From NCBI RefSeq assembly GCF_002159845.1, contig NZ_NFJK01000001.1:62001-126000 (forward strand): 64,000 nt of DNA, in the 5' to 3' direction. Below the pieces are notes generated by a model. The model was not told the origin of the DNA. It saw only the letters and a program-made list of their open reading frames with translations, and searched no databases. A program made the position numbers and the translations under genes. Below, in pieces: positions 19,652-35,556 of this stretch (positions are counted from its first letter, which is position 1; the number at the start of each line of letters is the position of its first letter). This stretch comes from Anaeromassilibacillus sp. An250 (lineage in GTDB: Bacteria; Bacillota; Clostridia; Oscillospirales; Acutalibacteraceae).

Positions 19652-19731
19652 ACGACACCTCCTCACATAAAAGTTAATATATGTTAAGCGGAAAACCGCT
19701 AAACACCAAATAAAAAGGGATTAAACACAAT

Positions 19732-19772
19732 TTTATCCTGTTCCAGAAAAGGAATTCCTGGAACAGGATAAA
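19732..19772 (-). terminator. Hairpin between rpoC and rpsL
   Basis: A perfect 15-bp stem (19732-19746 with 19758-19772) has an 11-nt loop. On the minus strand it is followed by a mixed AT stretch rather than a clean T-run, so it may be a partial terminator or an attenuator between the RNA polymerase genes and the str genes. Confidence 0.55.
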
Positions 19773-19912
19773 TTTTTATAAACTTCACAACACGGGGGCA
19801 AAATATGCTGAATTTCCCCAGCATTTCCTGCGGATTTTATTCATCCTTTCCACAAACTGTAGCATTTGGAAGAATCTTCTCCAGCCCACCGTTACAATTG
19901 GATATTATAGCG

Positions 19913-23455
<3,543 letters not shown>

Positions 23456-23473
23456 TTTGTGACCCCCTTCTCT

Positions 23474-27217
<3,744 letters not shown>

Positions 27218-27376
27218 TGGCTCAATCACTCCATTCAAAAATTTACCATCCTGATTGTGGCATCTATAATGGGAAACACAACTCTCTTGCAAGAGGGGCT
27301 TGCCTTTTTGGGGGAGTTGTGATATGATAAGCAAGCATGGATATGCGTATATCTTTCCATGATGATGCAGTTTAAT
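27218..27376 (-). promoter_or_regulatory. rpoB 5' leader with long hairpin
   Basis: About 150 bases separate the rpoB promoter from the start. On the minus strand CACAACTC (27321-27314) pairs with GAGTTGTG (27284-27277), closing a 45-nt element with inner GC-rich and TCTTGCAAGA parts. No gene is seen here. No known riboswitch fold is recognised; the leader may have a regulatory role, as rpoBC leaders often do. Confidence 0.45.
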
Positions 27377-27405
27377 ATTTTATAACAATATATAGTGTTT
27401 GTCAA
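27377..27405 (-). promoter_or_regulatory. Sigma-A promoter of rpoB
   Basis: On the minus strand a consensus TTGACA -35 box and a TAAAAT -10 box are separated by 17 bp. It is the likely main promoter of rpoB-rpoC. Confidence 0.85.
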
Positions 27406-27429
27406 GGTAATTTGTGGTTTTACCTTGAC
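27401..27429. repeat. Inverted repeat overlapping the rpoB -35 box
   Basis: GTCAAGGTAA (27401-27410) and TTACCTTGAC (27420-27429) form a perfect 10-bp dyad with a 9-bp spacer. One arm contains most of the -35 hexamer. On the plus strand it is followed by TTTTTT, so it also resembles a terminator, but there is no plus-strand gene to end. Confidence 0.7.
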
Positions 27430-27528
27430 TTTTTTGTTTTTTTATGTAGATACAAACTTTCCACCTGCTTTTCTGTACAAAAGCTCTAATTTTCTCGAAG
27501 GTTTTCCCCATCTTCTTTACAAAAAAAG

Positions 27529-27565
27529 CCGTCCCGGCGTATCCAAACGGAGCTCCGGGACGGCC
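27529..27565 (-). terminator. Terminator of the chromate-transporter pair
   Basis: GCCGTCCCGG pairs with CCGGGACGGC; on the minus strand a TTTTTTT run follows. It stands a few bases after the stop of the second transporter gene. Confidence 0.88.
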
Positions 27566-27577
27566 TTTTTCTGTTAT

Positions 27578-28141
27578 TCAAGCGATGAATCGCTCCTGTA
27601 TGGTACAAAATACAATCCCCAGTCCTGCTGAGAATAGGATCAACAGGATCGGGTGCGGCTTTTTCCAGAGCAACAGTGCCAGCGCCAATGCAAAAATGCA
27701 GACACCAATCCAATTGACCGCAGTGAAACTTCCTTCTGGAAAGAAGCTGGTCGTACAGACGGAAAATGCCGCCGCCGCGATCAACCCCACTACGGCGGGC
27801 CGCAGACCATACAGCGCCCCCTGGACAAAGTGGTTTTCCTGCATGGACAAGAACCACTTTGCCACCAGCAGGATGATGAGAAAGGACGGCAGCACGACAC
27901 CGGCCGTCGCGCAGACCGCTCCCAAAATCCCCGCCGTCTCCGCACCGATATACGTTGCGATATTCACCGCAAACGGCCCTGGCGTGGATTCGCTCACCGC
28001 AATAAAGTCGATCAGATCCGTGAAGCTCAGCCAGTGGTTCTGTAGGACCTCCTCCTGAATCAGCGGGATCATCGCATATCCGCCGCCGATGGTGAAAAGC
28101 CCGATTTTAAAGAACGTTAGGAACAGATGCAGCAAGATCAC
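27578..28141 (-). CDS. chrA: Chromate transporter family protein, second half-size subunit
   Basis: A short-chain CHR membrane protein of 187 residues with about five to six hydrophobic segments. The family signature FTIGGGYAMIPLI is near the N-terminus and SESTPGPFAVNIAT follows. Family members export chromate or move other oxyanions; the substrate is unproven. The start is a GTG at 28141 that overlaps the TGA of the upstream gene as GTGA, with GGGGAGAGG as ribosome site. The two genes make one full transporter as a heterodimer, which is the rule for short CHR pairs. Confidence 0.9.
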   Translation of the reverse strand: MILLHLFLTFFKIGLFTIGGGYAMIPLIQEEVLQNHWLSFTDLIDFIAVSESTPGPFAVNIATYIGAETAGILGAVCATAGVVLPSFLIILLVAKWFLSMQENHFVQGALYGLRPAVVGLIAAAAFSVCTTSFFPEGSFTAVNWIGVCIFALALALLLWKKPHPILLILFSAGLGIVFCTIQERFIA

Positions 28142-28710
28142 GGTGCCTCTCCCCCTTTCCGCTTTTGCCAAAGCTGAAAGGCAATCCCGGCAACCGCAGC
28201 GCATATAATCACAACAATCACGTTCAGGCTGAACAGTGCCACCAAGATAAAGGCCGCTGCTGCCACCACGATCGCAAACACATTCTTCGGGCATTGTTTG
28301 GACAATTTAAAAACCGCGTTTATAATCAGCACAGCTACCCCGGCGCGAACACCTTCAAAGGCATAGCTGACATATTTCAGCTCCTTAAACTGTTCCAAGA
28401 CCCCTGCTAAGAGCAGGATGACCAGAAAAGAAGGCAGCACCACACCGATCGTGGCAAAAAGGGCCCCTAAGAACCCCGCCACACGGTAACCGACAAACGT
28501 AGCGGAATTGACCGCAATGGTCCCCGGCGTTGATTCTGCAATCGCTAACATATCCAGCAGATCCTGATCGTCAATCCAATGGCGCGACTCAATCGTCTCC
28601 CGCTGGATCAGTGGGATCATGGCATAGCCTCCCCCAAAGGTAAACGCGCCGATCTTTAAAAAGGTGACGAACAGCGCCGCGCACCGCCGCCCAAGAGATT
28701 CCTGTTCCAT
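28138..28710 (-). CDS. chrA: Chromate transporter family protein, first half-size subunit
   Basis: 190-residue short-chain CHR protein. The signature FTFGGGYAMIPLIQ and the second block AESTPGTIAVNSATFVGY are intact. It is paralogous to the next gene and shares the same topology; the pair probably arose by duplication. The start is ATG with AAGGGT upstream. It has its own promoter (TTGTTT, 17 bp, TATAAT). Regulation by chromate or sulfate is unknown. Confidence 0.9.
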   Translation of the reverse strand: MEQESLGRRCAALFVTFLKIGAFTFGGGYAMIPLIQRETIESRHWIDDQDLLDMLAIAESTPGTIAVNSATFVGYRVAGFLGALFATIGVVLPSFLVILLLAGVLEQFKELKYVSYAFEGVRAGVAVLIINAVFKLSKQCPKNVFAIVVAAAAFILVALFSLNVIVVIICAAVAGIAFQLWQKRKGGEAP

Positions 28711-28742
28711 CCCATACCCTTCCCATTTCCATGTTTTCTTTC

Positions 28743-28771
28743 ATTATATCTTGGGAAGGCCCGGCAAACAA
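28743..28771 (-). promoter_or_regulatory. Sigma-A promoter of the chrA pair
   Basis: Minus-strand TTGTTT and TATAAT are separated by 17 bp, just ahead of the first transporter gene. Confidence 0.75.
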
Positions 28772-28782
28772 TGCCATTTTGG

Positions 28783-30390
28783 TTAAATCGTGTTTTCTTG
28801 TGCTAGAAAATGCTCCAAGTTCTGTTCGTGGAACGGGACGTCGTACTGCCCAAAACCGCCCCAATAGTTGCGGATCTCAGCGCGCAAGGCCGGGTCATCC
28901 GTCTCCTGGTAGAGCTCCTTGACATAGGGCAGGGAGGCTTCCGGCGTAGCGTATAGGGCTTCGAGGTCCACTGAATCCAGTGTCCCCGCCTGATAGCGGC
29001 CGATGTTGTACCGTGCGATCAGTCCGTCCACATTGCTGTAGCACAGGAGCAAAAAGCAGATGGAAAAGGCGAGCACCAATGCCTTGGCCAGATTAACTCT
29101 GCGAAATTGCGCGACGATCACGATGGCAAAAACGATGAACAGCAGAACCATAAACCAGCTGGTGTACACGCGCAGGAGGGTCAATCCATACTGTTGGATG
29201 TATAAGACCATCTTGCTCAGAGCCGTCACAATCAACAGAAGGGTTTCCGCGGAGAGCAATACCGAGAACACGACCAGCGGGCGCACCGGTGTTTCTCCCT
29301 TTTTCACGGTGAACAGGCGCACGCCTCCCAACACCGCCAGATTGATCATCGCCACCCCGCAGAGCTCAAAAAAGCCCTGGCGGGCATATTCGGCATAGGT
29401 AAGCCCCTCCGGACGCACGCCCGCAAATGCAGAAAACAGGGTGGCTGCCTGGGCGCCAAAGAACAGGAGGTAAACCCCGGTGAGCAGCGCCAAGACCGTG
29501 ACCGTCATCGCGGGCGGCAGCTTGCGGCGCTTCTCACGGGCTTTTTCCACATCTTCTTTCCCGCGGACCGCTACAAAGCGCTTTTGCAGGTTTCCGTAGA
29601 ACATTCCAAAGAAATAGCATCCCACCAGCGCCGCCGGAAGCAGCCGCAGCAGGAACTCCAGCAACCGTTCCCCGAATTCCGCGGTCATTTCCTGCACCAT
29701 CCGCGCAAAGGTTTGGTCCGCCCTTGTCAGCAGCGTCCCCACAACCATGACGAGGGGGATCGCCACCAAAATGCCCAAGACAGCCGCCAGCGCATTTTTG
29801 CTCCGGCGGCTTTTGCCCGCTGCACCGCGCAAAATCTTGGGGCTGCAAGTAAAATTGGAAAAGGGAATCCGAAACAATTGATCCAGCAGGTCCGGCACAA
29901 CAAACCGACCGAGGGAGGGTTCCAGCCGGGAGCCGCACGCCGCTGCAATCCAATACACAGTCACGATCATGCAAAAGAATAGGTTGAAAAATTTCAACAC
30001 TCCATTTGAGAACAGCGCAAAGTAGAGTGCGGAGACCATGGAAAGCCCCAACCAGCCATAGCTGCTCTTGGGCGGCGAGATCTTCTGTTTCCGCATGTAG
30101 AGTAAGGCCGTCGTATAGAAACAGGCGGCGAAGATTGTAACGCCTACGCCGAGGGAATACGGCGCTAAGAGCGCCAGTGGGTTTACCAGCCAGACAAAGA
30201 GATACCCGCACACCAGTGCCAGGATCGCAAAGCAGGCATCCACCCCTGTGAAGGGAATCGACGGTTCTTTTTTGCCCTTGAGGCCGGCAGGCGCCGATGG
30301 GTCCTGATAGACGCGTTCCGCCGGCAAAATGGGCGCACCAGTGGTTTGGGGTACGCTTGCCGCGCCCTCATGATTCGGTTCCATATGCAT
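28783..30390 (-). CDS. DUF4173/DUF4153 multi-pass membrane protein
   Basis: A 535-residue membrane protein with roughly ten or more hydrophobic segments after a hydrophilic N-terminus of about 50 residues rich in Pro and Glu. Conserved patterns of the DUF4173 family are visible: EYARQGFFELCGVAMINL and RVYTSWFMVLL. Function is unknown. The C-terminal part beyond about residue 450 is soluble and acidic. It is the last gene of an operon with a DUF2975 protein and an HTH regulator; the spacing to the HTH gene is 28 bp. AAAGGAG lies 10 bases upstream of the start. Confidence 0.8.
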   Translation of the reverse strand: MHMEPNHEGAASVPQTTGAPILPAERVYQDPSAPAGLKGKKEPSIPFTGVDACFAILALVCGYLFVWLVNPLALLAPYSLGVGVTIFAACFYTTALLYMRKQKISPPKSSYGWLGLSMVSALYFALFSNGVLKFFNLFFCMIVTVYWIAAACGSRLEPSLGRFVVPDLLDQLFRIPFSNFTCSPKILRGAAGKSRRSKNALAAVLGILVAIPLVMVVGTLLTRADQTFARMVQEMTAEFGERLLEFLLRLLPAALVGCYFFGMFYGNLQKRFVAVRGKEDVEKAREKRRKLPPAMTVTVLALLTGVYLLFFGAQAATLFSAFAGVRPEGLTYAEYARQGFFELCGVAMINLAVLGGVRLFTVKKGETPVRPLVVFSVLLSAETLLLIVTALSKMVLYIQQYGLTLLRVYTSWFMVLLFIVFAIVIVAQFRRVNLAKALVLAFSICFLLLCYSNVDGLIARYNIGRYQAGTLDSVDLEALYATPEASLPYVKELYQETDDPALRAEIRNYWGGFGQYDVPFHEQNLEHFLAQENTI

Positions 30391-30418
30391 TTGTCCGATG
30401 CTCCTTTCCGTATGTTTC

Positions 30419-30625
30419 TTAAGATTCTCGATATTCCAGAAGATCCGCCGGCTGGCAGTCCAGCGCGCGGCAGATCGCTTCCAGGGTTGAAAACCGGATC
30501 GCCTTGGCCTTGTTGTTTTTCAAGATCGACAGGTTTGCGGGGGTGATCCCGACCTTCTCCGCCAACTCTCCCGCCGAAATCTTCCGCTTGGCCATCATGA
30601 CGTCCAGATTGACAACAATCGGCAT
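30419..30625 (-). CDS. YozG-like HTH transcriptional regulator
   Basis: A 68-residue single-domain Cro/C1-type helix-turn-helix protein. The recognition region reads LAEKVGITPANLSILKNNK, followed by FSTLEAICRALDCQPADLLEY, the usual XRE ending. It starts at 30625 (AAGGAAGAG upstream). Such small HTH proteins pair with DUF2975 membrane proteins (B. subtilis YoaS/YozG). It lies 29 bp after the DUF2975 gene and probably represses its own operon; two near-identical 12-bp repeats at the promoter are candidate operators. Confidence 0.9.
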   Translation of the reverse strand: MPIVVNLDVMMAKRKISAGELAEKVGITPANLSILKNNKAKAIRFSTLEAICRALDCQPADLLEYRES

Positions 30626-30654
30626 GTCGCTCTTCCTTTCATCGCCCGTGGGCG

Positions 30655-31101
30655 TCAAATGGTGTAATCGTTTTCCGTCTTAATCTCAATGGCCTGTTCA
30701 AATACATTCTTGACCACCCGCACAATCAGCCCGCAGAAGGCCGCCGCAGCCGCCACCAGAAAAAACGACGTGTAATAAAAGCCGGAAACCAGGGTCACCA
30801 CCCCCACTGCAATGCACAGCCAGGAAATTGCCCGCAGCAGCGTGACGTTCTCCTGCTCAAACACCCTCTCCCGGCGAAGATTGCGCAAAAGGCGGTGTAA
30901 ACACAGAAGCAGAAATAGGCCGGGTACCGCACAGCAGTAAATCGTAATCCGGAACGCCAGATGGATGGCTTGTGCGTCCGGCGATTCCCCAAAGTACCAG
31001 GCCACGATCTGCGGGGCAAAGATCACCCCAGCCACCAACAATACCAAAAACAGCCTGGTGCAGAAGATGGACAACATAAGAGATTTGGATTTCGTCCACA
31101 T
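30655..31101 (-). CDS. DUF2975 membrane protein
   Basis: 148 residues with four hydrophobic segments (about 9-32, 49-67, 87-107 and 113-135) and short polar loops. The VFEQENVTLLRAISWLC stretch is typical for DUF2975. AAAGGAGG precedes the ATG. Function unknown; members are linked with a small HTH regulator, as here. It is the first gene of the three-gene operon. Confidence 0.88.
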   Translation of the reverse strand: MWTKSKSLMLSIFCTRLFLVLLVAGVIFAPQIVAWYFGESPDAQAIHLAFRITIYCCAVPGLFLLLCLHRLLRNLRRERVFEQENVTLLRAISWLCIAVGVVTLVSGFYYTSFFLVAAAAAFCGLIVRVVKNVFEQAIEIKTENDYTI

Positions 31102-31130
31102 CGCGGTTCCTCCTTTGTTTTTCTGCTTCT

Positions 31131-31159
31131 ATTCTAGCACGCTTGAAATCGTTTTGCAA
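31131..31159 (-). promoter_or_regulatory. Sigma-A promoter of the DUF2975 operon
   Basis: Minus-strand TTGCAA and TAGAAT are separated by 17 bp, thirty bases ahead of the DUF2975 start. Confidence 0.8.
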
Positions 31160-31180
31160 TATATTTTTATCGTTTTTCAA
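31148..31180 (-). repeat. Tandem direct repeat at the promoter, candidate operator
   Basis: TTGAAAAACGAT and TTGCAAAACGAT (minus strand) differ at one base and start exactly 21 bp apart, two helical turns. The downstream copy includes the -35 box. This is the expected layout of a cooperative repressor site, most simply for the HTH protein encoded in the operon. Confidence 0.6.
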
Positions 31181-31209
31181 TAAATTTATACTGATATTCA
31201 AAAAGAAAA

Positions 31210-31229
31210 GCCCGCGGAAACCCGCGGGC
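31210..31229 (-). terminator. Terminator of the lysA-like gene
   Basis: GCCCGCGG pairs with CCGCGGGC over a four-base loop; on the minus strand TTTTCTTTTT follows. Confidence 0.88.
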
Positions 31230-31263
31230 AGTTGCAATGCGTATAAAATTTGGAAAGACAAAC

Positions 31264-32523
31264 TCAATATTGGTCGAACAATCCCGTAAAATCAAAGGTG
31301 GCAAAATAGTCCTTCGGCGTCTCCGCGCGGCGGATCAATTGGGTGGTCCCGTCCTCCTTCAGAAGGACCTCCGCAGAGCGGAGCTTGCCGTTGTAATTGT
31401 ATCCCATCGAGAAACCATGCGCCCCGGTGTCGTGGAAAACAAGCAGATCCCCCATGTCAATCTTCGGCAGCATACGGTCGATGGCAAACTTATCGTTGTT
31501 CTCGCACAACCCTCCGGTGACATCATACTGGTGGTCGCAGGGCTGATCCTCCTTGCCCATCACCGTGATGTGGTGATACGCGCCGTACATCGCTGGGCGC
31601 ATCAAATTGGCGGCACAAGCGTCCACGCCGATGTACTCCTTGTAGATGTGCTTCTCATGGATGGCCTTCGTCACCAGGCAGCCGTTTGGCCCAAGCATAT
31701 AGCGGCCCAGTTCTGTAAAGATCGCCACGTCGCCCATTCCGGCGGGAACCAGGACCTCTTCATACGCCTTGCGTACCCCCTCGCCCACGGCCAGGATGTC
31801 CACTTCCTGCTGCTCCGGGCGATACGGGATTCCCACGCCGCCGGAAAGGTTGATAAATGCAATATGGGCCCCTGTCTTTTCTTTCAGCTCCACCGCCAGC
31901 TCAAACAAAATGCGCGCCAGGGTGGGGTAATATTCGTTCGTCGTGGTGTTGCTGGCCAGGAAGGCATGGATGCCAAAATGCTTTGCACCCAATTCCTGCA
32001 ATTTCTTGTAGCCTTCGATCATCTGCTCCTTGGTAAAGCCGTACTTCGCATCGCCGGGGTTGTCCATGATCGTATTGCTGATTGCAAACTTCCCGCCCGG
32101 GTTGTACCGGCAGCTGATCGTCTCCGGGATTCCAACGAGGCTGTTCAAAAAGTCGATGTGGGTGAAGTCGTCGAGGTTGATCGTCGCATGCAGCTTTGCC
32201 GCATACTGGAAGTCCTGAGCCGGCGTGTCGTTGGAGGAAAACATGATGTCGCTTCCGGAGAAGCCGCACGCTTCGGACATCATCAGCTCGGTCAGCGAGG
32301 AGCAATCGACGCCGCAGCCCTCCTCCTGCAAAATCTTCAAAATGAACGGATTCGGCGTCGCCTTTACCGCAAAATATTCCTTGAAGCCCTTGTTCCATGC
32401 GAATGCCTTCTGGAGATTGCGCGCGCGCTCACGGATGCCCTTCTCGTCATACAGGTGGAACGGCGTCGGATATTCTTCGACAATTTTTTGCAATTGTTCA
32501 TTGGTGACAAATGGCTTTTTCAT
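31264..32523 (-). CDS. lysA: PLP-dependent decarboxylase, diaminopimelate decarboxylase-like
   Basis: Fold III pyridoxal-phosphate decarboxylase; the likely reaction is meso-diaminopimelate to lysine. PLP lysine is in YFAVKATPNP; SGGVGIPYRPE is the phosphate-binding Gly segment, and CDHQYDVTGGLCENNDKFA carries the cross-subunit Cys and Asp. The start at 32523 has GGGAG four bases upstream; an ATG 24 bases earlier lacks a site. The length is 419 residues. It is monocistronic, with its own consensus promoter and terminator. The subgroup differs from standard LysA (HAFLASNTTT rather than HIGS), so a related substrate such as carboxynorspermidine or arginine is not excluded. Confidence 0.8.
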   Translation of the reverse strand: MKKPFVTNEQLQKIVEEYPTPFHLYDEKGIRERARNLQKAFAWNKGFKEYFAVKATPNPFILKILQEEGCGVDCSSLTELMMSEACGFSGSDIMFSSNDTPAQDFQYAAKLHATINLDDFTHIDFLNSLVGIPETISCRYNPGGKFAISNTIMDNPGDAKYGFTKEQMIEGYKKLQELGAKHFGIHAFLASNTTTNEYYPTLARILFELAVELKEKTGAHIAFINLSGGVGIPYRPEQQEVDILAVGEGVRKAYEEVLVPAGMGDVAIFTELGRYMLGPNGCLVTKAIHEKHIYKEYIGVDACAANLMRPAMYGAYHHITVMGKEDQPCDHQYDVTGGLCENNDKFAIDRMLPKIDMGDLLVFHDTGAHGFSMGYNYNGKLRSAEVLLKEDGTTQLIRRAETPKDYFATFDFTGLFDQY

Positions 32524-32595
32524 CTGGCTCCCACTTTCCTCATTCATTTCCGCGCCGCAAGTTAGCGCAGATTAACTTTCAAAATTGACGTTTAC

Positions 32596-32624
32596 AGTAT
32601 AAAAAAGATTTGTTTTTTTGTCAA
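32596..32624 (-). promoter_or_regulatory. Sigma-A promoter of the lysA-like gene
   Basis: Minus-strand TTGACA and TATACT are separated by 17 bp, a near-consensus promoter in an A+T-rich stretch about 75 bases before the start. Confidence 0.85.
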
Positions 32625-32652
32625 GTCAAGCCGCATAAAGCAATATGCGTGG

Positions 32653-34722
<2,070 letters not shown>

Positions 34723-34776
34723 TTAGTTTGATTATACTCCATCCAGCCTATACACGTAAAGGGATGTTGGGAAAAT

Positions 34777-35424
34777 TTATGCTTGAATATTCGCCATCAA
34801 TTGAGGAACTTCCCCAATAATCACCGTTTCCGCCACAGGGATATCGGTTGTAATCTCGGTCGTGCCATTGTAGGCAGGCGGCAAAAACGAATAGATGCTG
34901 GCATGCACCCGCAGGCAGATGCGGTGTTTCGTCTGGTTAATCCCCGCTGATTCAAATGTACTCTCAAAATCCGCCGTCACATTGCCGGAAAGGGACAGGC
35001 GCACAGGGATATTGGGCCCACGCCCATGCAGAAGTTCACTGCCGAGCAGCGTTCCCAACGGCACACCGGTGTCCAAATGCTCCCCCAGTTGTTCCTGCAC
35101 TCTCTGCAAGATCGATGCTTTGAGTTGGTTCATCTGATTCATGTCGGTTGTAACCGCTAAAATCTGCCCGGACTCTGCGCGCTCGATGTCCACCAAGTCT
35201 GTGTAGGAGACGGAATTTGCAGTCAATTCCTCCATGACCGCCCCGTTAATCGCCTCCACCGAGGTGATCCGCGCCTGATTGGTCACCATGGATTCGACGA
35301 CCGGATGCAATCTCCAATCCAGAAACAGGAAGATTACGCCCAACAGTGCTACGATAGCCACCGCTTTTCCGATCCACCCTCCACGTCTGTGGCGGCGCGG
35401 CCTGCTTCTTCTCCATCGTCTCAC
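34777..35424 (-). CDS. yunB: Sporulation protein YunB
   Basis: A sporulation membrane protein made in the mother cell in B. subtilis; its exact role is unknown. A strongly basic N-terminus (RRWRRSRPRRHRRGG) precedes a single membrane segment (about residues 20-38), and the rest is outside. The central block SYTDLVDIERAESGQILAV and ASIYSFLPP match YunB. The start is a GTG at 35424 with AAAGGAGG eight bases upstream; the open frame reaches further but without a site. Length 215. This gene is good evidence that the organism forms endospores. Confidence 0.9.
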   Translation of the reverse strand: MRRWRRSRPRRHRRGGWIGKAVAIVALLGVIFLFLDWRLHPVVESMVTNQARITSVEAINGAVMEELTANSVSYTDLVDIERAESGQILAVTTDMNQMNQLKASILQRVQEQLGEHLDTGVPLGTLLGSELLHGRGPNIPVRLSLSGNVTADFESTFESAGINQTKHRICLRVHASIYSFLPPAYNGTTEITTDIPVAETVIIGEVPQLMANIQA

Positions 35425-35510
35425 GGCGCATCCCTCCTTTTGCTTCTTTTCCATCATACGCAAAAGGAAAAAAGCTGTGCAGACTTTTTCTGATTTCAGA
35501 GAAACAAAAA

Positions 35511-35539
35511 GGCACAGGGGGAAAACATCCCTCTGTGCC
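35511..35539 (-). terminator. Terminator of ispH-rpsA
   Basis: GGCACAG pairs with CTGTGCC, with two more pairs beyond a mismatch. On the minus strand TTTTTGTTTC follows directly. Confidence 0.8.
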
Positions 35540-35556
35540 CGAAAAATTTTAAAAAC

